Source: Limnomonas spitsbergensis | Taxonomy: Eukaryota; Chlorophyta; Chlorophyceae; Chlamydomonadales | Direction: 5' to 3' | NCBI GenBank assembly: GCA_037349105.1 | Contig: JAYJMM010000081.1 | Span: 1,116,001-1,180,000 of the forward strand | DNA: 64,000 nt | Shown here: in pieces, positions 1 through 12,100 of the stretch | Layout of the letters: each line of letters starts with the position of its first letter | Numbering within the stretch: the stretch's first letter is position 1 | The notes under the pieces: model-generated | Databases searched by the model: none | What the model was told of the DNA's origin: nothing | The model's input: only the letters and a program-made list of their open reading frames with translations | Position numbers and translations under genes: made by a program

Positions 1-136
1 CCTGCTCGGGTGCGCCGCGTGGTGTGAAGCAACGTCCGTGTTGCCGCCTCCGCTCTCGCCCAGCCACCGCGGGTCCTCGCGCCACCGCCGCGGGACGCGG
101 TCCACGGCTAGCGTGTAGATTTCCAGGTCGCCCTCC
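1..136 (-). CDS. Metallophosphoesterase exon 25 (partial, runs off window)
   Basis: After acceptor CTGCTAG it reads [18 protein letters not shown] and continues open to base 1. This is the soluble C-terminal segment of the family; the stop codon lies outside the window. Confidence 0.92.
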
Positions 137-3100
137 CTAGCAGGCGGGCAGAAGCAGGTCACACCAGTAAGATCAACAAGTGTGAAATTTGTGATATGAT
201 TATGAGCATTTGACTTACGAGTGCCCGGCAACCCTTCCCCCCCTTCAAGACCCACTTGGTGATGTGCATTCGTGTGACTGCCTTGTGGTCAGGAATGCGC
301 AGCGAAGAAAAGGCCTCGTCGTAATGCACTCCGAACAAGCACGTAGACGCATAGAGGTAGACGCCGAACACCAAGCCCACCACCGGGGTAGCCAGCAGCC
401 AGTAGTAGGCCAGCATGCCGCCATAATATGCCATGGCCTATAGCCAGGGGGGACGGGGCTCAGGGTTCAGGGTTCAGCAGTTGAACACCGATAAATGGCA
501 TGGCCGGAACATGGGGTGTGTGGTTAAGTATTCAGGTTTCAGGATTGGGCAACGTATGGCCATATAAGCCATGGCCTGTTGCCAGGGGAAATGGGGTGAA
601 GTGTCCAGGGTTCAGCAGATTACCAAAAAGAATTGCAGAGCCAAGATATGGGGTATGGGGTTTAGGATTCAGGGTTCAGGATTGCGCAACATATGGGTCA
701 GGGTTCGGCAGCATACTGCCAATAAGTGGTATGGCCAAGACAGGGGGGCGGGGTTTAAGATTCAGGGCTCAGGCCTCAGGGTCCAGAATTTAGCCAGATA
801 CCCCCATAACATGCCTAGGCCTTCAGCTGAGGGCCGCGGTTTGCTTAACCCGCCACCCTGATCTATAAAACCTTAAAACCCTGAACCCATGCCTGGGTCT
901 ACAGCGGAGTGTGGCGGTTTGCAGGGTTTGGCAGCCAGCCTCTGTAACCTGTCATGTGCTTGGGCTGCTGACAGGGCAACTAGCAGCGAACGTAGGCTTC
1001 GCCCGTTTTTGTAGAGGTCCCTGAAGGTGCGGTGTGGCTGCTGGTGTGTGGGCTGACGCAGACCTTGATTGACAGGCCGGCCGCGCACGGCCGGCTCGCT
1101 TGCGCTGTCAGGCACAACGGTAGACCCTCCCCTTCTTTTGCCAAACCCTGTTCACCCAGACCCTGTCAAACCTCCTCACCGATATCCCGTAAATCCTCCT
1201 CATGCGGCGGGGCAAAAGATGACAATCGTATAAGAAAACAAGCAAAGCAGGTCCTCACCTGGACGCGACTCACGGCCTCCAAGCCGCGCTCCGGAGATGC
1301 AGAGCCGTCTGCAGACGTGCCGCACATGGCCGCCCGCGCCACCGCAATGGCCTCGGGCACGTCAAACAGTGCAAATGCAGCCCTGAGGGAGAGGACCAGG
1401 ATCATGAGGGGCACGTCAAATAGCGGAAAATCAACCTTAAGGCGGTGGGAGGTGGACGGCGAGGGGTGGTCTCATGCAACCAGGGTGCAGATCTAGATCT
1501 CCCACCTGATGCAGCCTGAATTCAGATCCAGATACCGCACCTGATGCAACTTAAATGCAGGCCTAACTTCCCACTTGCTTTAAACTGGCTTCAGATCTAG
1601 ATGCCAGGATATTCCACCTGATGCAGCCGGGTGCAGATCTAGATCCCAGGATCCCCCACCTGATGCAGCCGGGGTACAGGCCCAGGGTCCAAGCCTCCAA
1701 GCGGTCTCGGAAACCCATCGGGTCGGGAAAGTGTAGTGCCTCATACGTGCGGTACCAGCGGTACAGGCTGTCGGCACCGTCACGGCCGAGGTGCTCATAC
1801 CTGAGGAGCCAGCGATACAAGGCAGTACATCACAGTACATATCGGTACACCTATGCTCCGCACGTGAGATTGATTCCGGATCAGGCAGGTAGTGGGATTT
1901 GATTCCTGCTAACAAGGTTGACAGACACACGCGGCATTTTCACATCATGTCAACCTTACCCCATGGGCAGCTTGACGTGTACGGTATGAGCCTGCTATCA
2001 TTTTTGGCGGTACAAGCTTGTTATAATTATAAGAGGAGTCAGAGCCACAAGATTCCTCGCACAACCTTTTGTATACATAAATTAATCTAGGGCATGCCAG
2101 CGTGACTGGCACATGCGTCTGGCGGTGCATTAAGCCAAGCATAGGTCAGGCGCCTTATTCAGGCTCCAAGCTTTCCTCCTTCACCTAATGCACGTCTCCA
2201 CGCCTAGCTCCAGCAGCAGCGCCGCCAATATGTGTGCATAGCAGTGCATACAGCCAAGTATAGGGTACACCGTCACGGCGCCTAATTCAGGCTGCAAGCA
2301 ATCCCCCTTAACTTGATACATGTCTCCACACCCAGCTCCAGCAGCAGCATGAGCAGCAGCGCCGCCGATATGTGTGCACAGCAGTGCATGAAGCCAAGAA
2401 TAAGCGACATCGGCGCACCCCCTAGTTTAGGGTCCAGTGTCTCAACCCTCACCTGATGCACGTCTCCACACCCAGCTCCAGCAGCAGCATGAGCAGCAGC
2501 GCCGCCGACACGTGCGCGTAACAGTGCATGAAGCCAAACAGGAGCTGCATCGGCGCTCCGCCGCCGCGCGCCCAAGAGAAGGGGAGGGAGGGAGGCTGAA
2601 CCGGAGCCCACGTCGGAGGGGCCGGGACCTGACCCTCCTTGCTCGCCCCCACGCCGCCTGCAAGGGGAGGCGCAGAGCGGGTCAGACCAAGATCCAAGTT
2701 AAGATCCAGATCCAGGTTGGAATCCAGGTGTTCAATCATTAGGCGAAAGTATTGCTCTATCTCTCCGGGATAGGCGCGCCACAGTCTCCGAACGGTTTGA
2801 AAAATACATTACGGTGAGGTAACTTCTTACATGAAACTTCTTGTCCACTGAGAAACCCTAAACCTAATTCCATAGATGCATCTCCCGTCTCAAACAAATG
2901 AGACTAGTTTAGTGTCTAGGGTTTGTATACAAGTAGGGGCATCCAATCCTCATACAAGATCTGCCCCCCTCTTTCCCCTCCTTCACCTGCTTTAGCCAGT
3001 GCCAGCGTGACTGCCAGCAGCAACAGTGCCACGCCTAATGACAAGTAGCTCTGCAGCAGCAGTGCCAGGAGTGCGTCGCGGTACGCAGCCACAGCGGCGG

Positions 3101-6100
3101 CGGCAGCTTCAAGCAGCGTGTCAGCATCCATTATGGCCGCCACACTTCCACACCTGCAGGGAGGGGTGTGGGAAAAGATGATCACAATTCCACACCTGCA
3201 GCGTGTCATGGTACACAACTATGGCGGCGGATTCGGACACCGTGTCAACGCCCATAATAGCGGCCACACTTCCAAACCTGCAGGGAAGGGGTGTGGGGGT
3301 GTGGGAAGGGGTACCAAACTTTCACACCTGCCGCACGGCCACAGCGGCATGGAACACTTGTGTCAGAATCCATGGTGGCAGCCACACTTCCATACCTGCA
3401 GGGAGGGTGTGGGGTAAGTGGGGAGGGGTGGCCACACTTCCACACCTGCAGGGAGGGTGTGGGGTGGGTGGGGTGGGGTGGCCACACTCCCACACCTGCA
3501 GGGAGGGTGTGGGGTGGGTGGGGTGGGGTGGTCATATTCCCACACCTGCAGGGAGGGTGTGGGGTGGGTGGGGAAGGGTGGCCACACTTCAACACGCGCA
3601 GCCAGGGGGAGCTTTGTGCAGTGCATGCAGTGGGCCCTCTTTGTATATTCATCCCAGGGAAGAGGAGGATGGCATGGCTGCACCGTGGCCCGGCCCAGGC
3701 TGTGCAAGGTAGCTGGAATCGAGCCTAGTCTTTCCCTACCAGCCCCACGTGGCCAAGCGGTCAGCAGGGCCCAGCGGGTATGCACCGTTATAAACCCAAG
3801 GAAGAGGTGCTATGTGCAGAGTATGCAGGAAGCCTGCTCCTCCGCCCACTCTGGCAGCATTTTCAAGACGGGAGGGCGCGGGGACTGCAGATGTGGAAAC
3901 TTATCACAAAACAACTCCCATGCTGCTTCATACTAATCGTCTCTCTTCAGTCAGGGATCAGAGACCATAGTCACACTGGTGACACCTCACTGCCTCAAAC
4001 CACAAGCCCTCAACCCTAAGCCCCAATGAGGTGCACAAGTATGGAACCCTTTATTTCCACACCTTCCTCAAACCATAATCCTTCAACCCCCACTCTTCTG
4101 AACTAGGGCGGGCCAACAGTGCAGAGCTGTCTATTTCCAACCGCCTTCCCCCGACCACCGCCCCCACCTCGGCACTACAGAAATGTGTGGCTTATATGGG
4201 ACGCCAAATTTAATTGTGCACGTTCTGGCAAGCACGTGTACACGCGATGGCCTGCTTGCGTTTGACATCATCACATCATGTTTGGCATGTTATTCCCCCC
4301 CCGACCCCGACCCCCCCTCCCCACCTCAGCACCACAGACATGTGTGGCTTTTATGGGACGCCATATTTAATTCTGCATGCCATTTATTTTTTAATGTTAT
4401 TTCCCCACCGACCCCGAACCCCATCCCCACCTCGGCACCACGGACACGACTAACAGGAAGTAGATCACACCTCCGATGACATCAAACCTACAGACAAAAA
4501 CAGGGCAGGGGTGAGGGGTGGGGGGTAAGGGGTGAGGGGTGTGGGGTAAGGGGTGAGGGGTGAGGGGTGGGGGGTGGGGGACCAGTGAGGAGCAGGCCAA
4601 AGGATAGGGCGGGTGAGGAAGGGAGGGGAGGAGGGAGGGAAGGATGGAGGGAGAGAGGGAGAATGGGATGGAGCATCAGGGGGGGGGGGGGTCTATTATT
4701 CTGAACGCTCAGAGGGAACATTCGATTGCCTTGAACCCTCGACGAGCAGGGTGCCCAGACGCCGTGTGTACCAAGGTTGCATCAGCTACAATCAGCAGCC
4801 ATTCAGCTACACTTCAGCTACACTTAGCATCAATTCAGTAACACTTCTGCTGTAATCTGCAGCAATTCAGCTACTATCAGCAGCACTTCTGCTACAATTA
4901 TGCTACAATCAACAGCAATTCAACTACACTCATGCTGCAATCAGCAGCACTTCAGCTACATTTCTGCTACGATCAGCAGCAACTCAGCTACACTTCTGCT
5001 ACAATTCAGCTGCGTCGCCAAGTCAATCCAAGGCATGCTGACATGTTTTATTATAAGCCAGGGCAACCGTACCTGATGGACTCGGGTTCAGAGTCGATCT
5101 AGGCTTCAGGGTCCATGATCAGTGATGTGCCCATTACCGTCCTTACTGAGGCAGAATAACGTAGCTGAGTGTCAGTCACCGTAATTCCAAGGCAAATTCA
5201 GCTACTTTCACCAGTAAGTTACTGACACAATTTCTGAATTACAACGTCATTGCACCCATGCACAGCACTAGTCCGGATGTTTCAACATCTGATCTCTATG
5301 AGCCGCTCTCACTTACCTCTTCTTCCCTGCCACCCACGCCTCCCTGCCTCAGACACCGCCCTACTAGTACATTACGCGAGCAGGAGCAAGTGTTCTGTGA
5401 CATGACACCGCAACTGTAGTACATTACGCGAGCTAGAGCAAGCGCACTGTGACATGCCAGCATTCTCGCGTACATTTTTCTCGCGTACATTTTTCTGTGA
5501 CACGACAGAACCCTGATTGCGAGCGGGAGCCAGCCATGCGGGCGCACAAGTCGCAAATTGCAATATATTTTGCTAGAGATGCGACAAAGTGTTTCAAAGC
5601 CTGCTCTCTAGAGCCACCCTCACTTATTGTTGCGCAGATGCGTAGGGTAAAGGGCATGCCCCCTTCAAACTCAGGAGCACCTTTGCCTAATGATCTAGTG
5701 TTCAGGCTGTAAACCCGTGAAACCCAGAACCATCTAATGCTTTGCATATGGAACAAATTCAGGATCCAGCACCCTCAGTTGGTGCCGTGTAGGCCCTTGG
5801 AGGGGCAGGTGCGGGACCTAAACCCTAAACACAAAACGTAATCCTAAACCTTCAAAACGTATACGAGTTTGGCTCCTCAACCCTAACAACCCTGTCCCCC
5901 CACCTAGTGCTGAGTTGGTAGAGCAAGTGCATGCTGCTCCAGCACTAAATCATGCATTGGGGTGTCTCCCAATGGAGCTGTGAAGGCATTTCGATGTATG
6001 GGTATAGGACCTTTACCCTAACCAACCTTCGACTTCAGCAAGTGTAGGGTTGGCAAACAAAGTGCAGGTTGCGGCCCCCCCCCCTACGGTGTTTTGTAGT

Positions 6101-9100
6101 CAATGCCAGTCATGGGTGTGGGACCTAACCCTGGCAAAGTTTAGCTTCACCTGGAGTTAAGTTGGTGCAACAGGTTACACTGCCCCCCAAATGGTGCTGT
6201 GACAGCATTAAGATTTGGCACAGCATTTAGGTAGACGGCAAGGCTTTGAAACGGCATACAGGTGACGGCCAGGATTTATCCCCTGACCCCCCGAGCCACG
6301 CTCACCTCGTGTTATGAAGTCGGAAGAGGTGCAGGTTGCGGCGGCCAAGCTTCAGCGAGTGGGCCGGACTGGGGTAACTGGCCTGACAGACATACTGCCC
6401 CTCGGTCTGCTGCATGCCAGCAGCTGCCGCTGCCGTCGCCGTCCAGTCTGCGGAACGGGCTGCATGAGGCGGCGCTTCTTTCGTGGTGCGCGGCGTCGGC
6501 GTTGGAGGAGGAGGGGCGCCCGGCGTTGCGGCAGGGTTGCCTGCCGGGTCGAGCCATGCGGCCGCATCCGGCATGGGCTTGCGGGCCGCGGAGGAGGAGC
6601 TGGCGTGGGCTTGCCGGGCTGCTAAGGAGTAATCCCTAGGACAAGGACGCGGGGCGATGGAGTGCTGGGGTGAAAGGCTGACAGGGTGGCGGAGTAATGG
6701 AGTGATGCAGTGTTGGGGTGAACGAGTGACAGTGTGACTGAGTAATAGAGTGATGGGTGTTGGGGTGGACGGATTTTGAAGTGTTCAGGGTGGAACAGGG
6801 ATAGCCTGATAGGGTGATGCAGTTATATAGTGATGCGGTGATAGTGTGATAGTGTGATGGGGGTGGTTGAGAATGGGGGTATTCAATGGACATCGAACGC
6901 AACGACTGTTTACCAAAAACACAAGACTATGCAAAGAATTTATTCCAAGTATATGGTCTGACGCCTGCCCAAATGTCATCGGCAAACGGCAGCTGTAACT
7001 CTAACTGTAGGTGAAGGGCCGCAGTGCGCTTTAGAGAATCATCGGGCCCCAAGAAGCACAGGAGCTCCTGTGCTTCTTGGGGCCCGATGATTCTCTAAAG
7101 CGCGAGGCGGGCCTCATCTCTATGATTGAATCATATTCTGAAACAAGCTTATTATTTAAATCAAAAACTTGTATTTTTTTAGCTTTCGGCTACTGCATGC
7201 ATGCAACCCATCGGAGGACAGCCGAGCATAGCCAAAGTGCAGCGGATTCAAACAGCCTTCCATCAAAATAACAGTGATATGAGTGAGGCATTCAGTGTTT
7301 TCCCCCTTCTTCCCTTCTTTTTATTTTTATTTACACGGAGGCAAGCTCGGCCGGGGAAGGGGAATCTTAGATCCACACCCAAAGGAGCGTCACCTACCTG
7401 CAGGTGCACTCCAAGTGAGCGCTAGAGTACAGCGCTGCCGTCGCCTCCGCCGCGGCATCCGGTGCAGAGAAAAACGCCGCCCCCGCAAACAAATGGGTGG
7501 GGTGGAGGAACGCACCGCCAGACCCGTTACAGATGAGATGGTCCGGGTCGAGAGGGTGGCTGGAGCGCAGCCGGGCCCTGGCCTCGCTGCCGATAAGAGC
7601 AGGCGGGGGGAGGAAGGGGTGAGTGAAGGGGGTAAGGGTAGGGGGATATGAGAAGGGATGATGAGCTGGCCTAGCTGCCGATAAGCAAAGAAGAGCAGGA
7701 AGGAGGGGGGGAGGGATGGATGGGAGAGAATGGATAGCTGGCCTAGCTGCGAATAAGCAAAGAGGAGCAGGAAGGGCAGGGAGGGGGTGAGGTTAGGGGG
7801 AGATGAGAGAGGATGAGGAGGAGGCCTCGCTGCCGATAGGCAAAGAGGAGCAGGAGGGGGAAGGAAAGGGGGAGTGAAGGGGGAATGAGAGGATAAAGAG
7901 TTGGCCTCCCCGCCAATAAGCAAAGATGAGCAGGAAAGGGAAGAAAGGGGGTGAGGGCGGGGGGAATGAGAGGATTAATAGGTGGCCTCGCTGCGGATAA
8001 GCAAAGAAAAGCAGGAGGGGTGGTAAGGGGGTGAGGGTAGGGGGAGATGAGAAAGGATGAAGTGCCGGCCTCGCTGCGGATAAGCAAGGAAGAGCAGGAG
8101 GGGGAAGGAAGGGAATGAGGGTGGGGGAGGTGAGAGAGGATGAAGGCAGCGGTTAAGAATATTGACAATGCCTTCACCACAATGCTGGACCGGGACCTCT
8201 ACCTGTTTCACATCTGGCATGTTCAAGTTGCCCACCACTGTCATAACGTACTCATCCAACCTGGATGTTATGTGCTCAGACAGGCCGGCCATCATACCTC
8301 CATCTCTCCTGACAAGCGTTTCCACTGATGCTGTGGCCGCAGCGTCCCTTGCCTGCCGAGAGCCTTGAAACCTGGCTTTAAACCCTCGACGCTGGTCCTG
8401 AAACCTCAATAACCGTGCCTGGCAGGCCGCGCACACTGGCCAGAAACCTTCAATCCTGCCCCGAACCTGGCCCTGAACCCTCACCGAGCTTGGCAAGCCG
8501 CACAAGGCGCAGCTTCGGCCCCTCGAGGGTTCCTAGCTGACAGTCCGAGGTCTTCCAGGGTCAGGCCGGCGGGCAACAGCCGGACGTTGGTGGCAGACCC
8601 GCCTCTCTGGAGTGCAGGTGTGGATGCGCCCGGAGGCGGCGACGAGCCAGGAGTGAAACGATAGCTGCGGGATCGACGCTGAGGGTAGAGGTGGGCGAGA
8701 GGGATTGAGCGAAATGGGGGGAGGAGGGGGAGGGAGGGGGAGGGAGAGGGATTTAGGGGAGGGGGGGGCGGGGGGGGAGGGGATTGAGCAGAGGGGGGGG
8801 AGAAGGGGGATTGAGCAGAGGGGGTACAGGGAGGGGAGAGGGATTGAGCAGAAGGGGGGGGGAGGGAGGGGAGGGAGGGGGATTCAGCGGAGGGGAGAGG
8901 GGGCGGGGAGAGGGATTGAGCAAGGGTGGGGGGGAGGGGATACAGGGTGGTACAAGAGGCGTGTATATTGTTATACCAGCACGTCGCTGTACGTCACTAT
9001 TTGTGGCAGTACGTTCCAGTTTGTTGCTATGCGCTATACTTTGTTGCAGTACGTCACCGTGTGTTGCAGTACGTTCCCATTTGTTGCAGTATGTCACTGT

Positions 9101-12100
9101 TGTTACAGTTTATGGCAATGCGCTGCGGTATGTTTTTTTATGATGCAGTGCAGTACAATGTATGCAGGGCAGTACCCTGATGCAGGGCAGTACAATGTAT
9201 GCAGGGCAGTACAATGTATGCAGGGCAGTACCCTGATGCAGGGCAGTACAATGTATGATGCAGGGCAGTACAATGTATGATACAGGGCAGTACAATGAGT
9301 CACTGGTATAAAAATCAACGGTGGATACAGGCTCATTCACACCCCTGGCACCAGCACAAGTAGATACCGTGTTCACACTTCTACATTCTCGTAGACGCTG
9401 CTATCCCAGGGTTCAGGATTTAAACAAAGAATCAATCAGGGTTCAAGGTCCAGGATTAAAACAAACAATTTAGGGTTGAAGGTTAAGGATTTAGGGTTTC
9501 AAAAAAAAAATCCCTTGGTACCGCAAGCTGCCCAACCACCATTGCTGCCCACACTAGCTGCCCACCATAGCTGCACACCATAGCTGCCCACCCACCATAG
9601 CTGCCATCGTCCTCCCCCTCGGCTGGGTGCGACCGCACTCCGAATCCGAGTCGCTGCCCCCACTGATGGACGAGCCGCGTACCACTGCGTAGCCCCCTCC
9701 CCTCCGGCTGCCGCCTCCCCTTCCAGAGCAGAGGCTCTGCGGAGGGCTGACGCCCGCCATGGGGCTCCAGCTACCACCGCCAATGTCGCCCCCGAGCGCC
9801 GATGGGCAAGGGCTTCCGCCGCCGACACCCACCCCGAGCGCCGACGGACACGGGCTGCTGCCAGAGAGGCTGACGCCCTCCCACGGCTCACTGCACGCCG
9901 GCACGCGGGCGGGCTCGCTCGGCGGGAGCCGCGCCGCGGCTCCCGCCGTCGCTGCCGCCGTCCCCTGCGTGCTGCAATGCCAGCGGCTCGGTGCAGCGTT
10001 GCTGGGAGCAGCGGCGCCGGAGCTGCTGCAGGACAGCTGCGGCATGCCCGAGGAGGCATGGCTGGCGGCTGCGGCGGCGATCCGGCCAGTCTGCCAAGCC
10101 TCAGCCTCCGAGTAGGCGGAGGAGCCGACCAATGGGCCGCAGATGCCTGCGACCGGCGCCGCACAGCCAGGGCCAGCAGGGCCAGCATCGCTGTCGCTGC
10201 TGGGCAGCAGAGGCTCGGCCAATGGGCCGGTTCGATCCCCGCGCGGCATCTGCCTAGCAACTTCCGCCCTCGCACCCACCCCAACCTCCTCCGCCCTGGC
10301 ACCCGCCCCAGCTGCTCCTGCATCCGCCCCCGGGGCTGCTGTTTCAGCAGGCTGCGGCTGCGCCGGAGGTGGGCCGGGTGCGGTGCTGTAGGAGTGGCGC
10401 ATGTAGAAGTGCAGGTCCCCTGCCAGATGAACACGCGCACGGCCACGCAAGTGGCCGCGCACGAGCTGCCTACAAGGGTTTGGGGTTCAGGGTCAGGGGT
10501 TTTGGGAGCAGTTATAAAACCTATCAGTGACCTGAAACAGCAGACAGAATGGCTCTAGGGCTCAGGATCAATGGCCTTAAACTTGGTTTAGGGTTAAGGG
10601 TTTAATCCTGAACTGAACCCTAAGCCCTAAGGGTCGAGGTCGGAAGCTTTTCAGTGGTGAAGCTGACAGGGATCTCTGAAGGGGACAAGCAGTAGACAGA
10701 AAGGCAGAGCTAGTCCTGCAGTCTATGCCCAATTGCTCCCCGCCCCTGCTGCCCTACCCGGTAATATAATTTGTAGAAAGTGCAAAATCGTAGAAATAAA
10801 AAAATGAATGGAATTTGAAAAGTGTGTCCCATGAGCCTCCAGCAGCCTGCGACGCCCAGAACCAGCCCCTCCCCCCACTGCCCTCATATTACCTTATCAC
10901 GTCATATATAAGAAACTGTACCACCGCAGAGAGGAAGGTAAATATGAAGACAAGTGTGCAAATGCATACCTCAGGCTGTGTGGTCTCTACGTCTCGAAGA
11001 ACCAGTCCAACAACCCCTCCTCTCTTTGACACTCCCAGCCCCCATACCGTAACTTGTCTAAAATGTACCACCGTAGAGAGAAAGATAAATGAGAAGCAGG
11101 TGTGCAAATGCATACCCGAGGCTGGGCGCCCTCTGAGTCTTGCAGAATCAGTCCTACATCCCCTCCTCTCTTTCGTCCCCCACCCCTGTTGTACTAATAT
11201 CCCCTCATAAATCTAAAATGCACCACCGTAGTAAGAAATATATATATAGCAAACCAGTATGCAAATGCATACCTTAGGCTGGGGGCGGTGGCAGAATCAG
11301 TCCAACAATCCCACTAGTCTTTGACGCTCCCAGCCCCCACCTACATACAGTCATACATCTAAATGCAACACTGAAGAGAAAGATGGGAGATGCATACCTC
11401 AGGCTGGGCGCGCAGGAGTCTCCCAGGACCAGTCCAGCAAACCCTCCTCTCTTTGACACTACTGGCGCCATATACCGTTATGCATCTAATATGTACCGCC
11501 GTAGAGCGAAAGATAAATGAGCAAACAAGTGTGCAGATGCATCCCTCAGGCTGGGCTGCTGGGCGCGCTCTGTGTCACGCAGGACCAATGCAACAACCCG
11601 GCCCCCATACCCCGCCATACATCAATAACATCATACACGGGACGGTACCTGAGGCTGGGCGCGCTCTGTGTCACGTAGAACCAATGCAACAACCCCTCCT
11701 CTCTTTTACCCTTCTAGCCCACATATCCCGTCATACATCTCAACGCATCACCATGGAGAGAAAGATACGGAACATGAGAAACAAATGGAAATAAACACTG
11801 TCAGTGTGCTTTGCCTTCTCTAAAAAATAACGTCATTTGAGGGCGAGGGATACCAAAATGTACTAAATTTCGACCGTCCACGCCAGTTTTCAATGGAAAA
11901 TCTAGAATTGTGGCGCTCCGTTTCGGCCCTCAGGGTGACATAATTAAAATCAAATATAAATTCATACCCGAGGAAAGATAAATCCAATATATGGCACGGT
12001 ACCCGAGGCTGGGCGCGCTCTGAGTCTCCCCGAACCAGTCCAACACCCCCTCATCTCTTTGACTCCCCCACCCTGTCCTCAATGACCGTCATCTATCTCA

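Noticed and set aside
3203..3936. Gly/Val/Trp-rich plus-strand frames
   Set aside because: Translation of the acceptor-side array of exon 20 and of a LINE fragment.
9499..10446. 315-codon alternative minus-strand frame over exon 15
   Set aside because: Out of frame with the conserved [10 protein letters not shown] motif; Arg/Ala-rich shadow frame.
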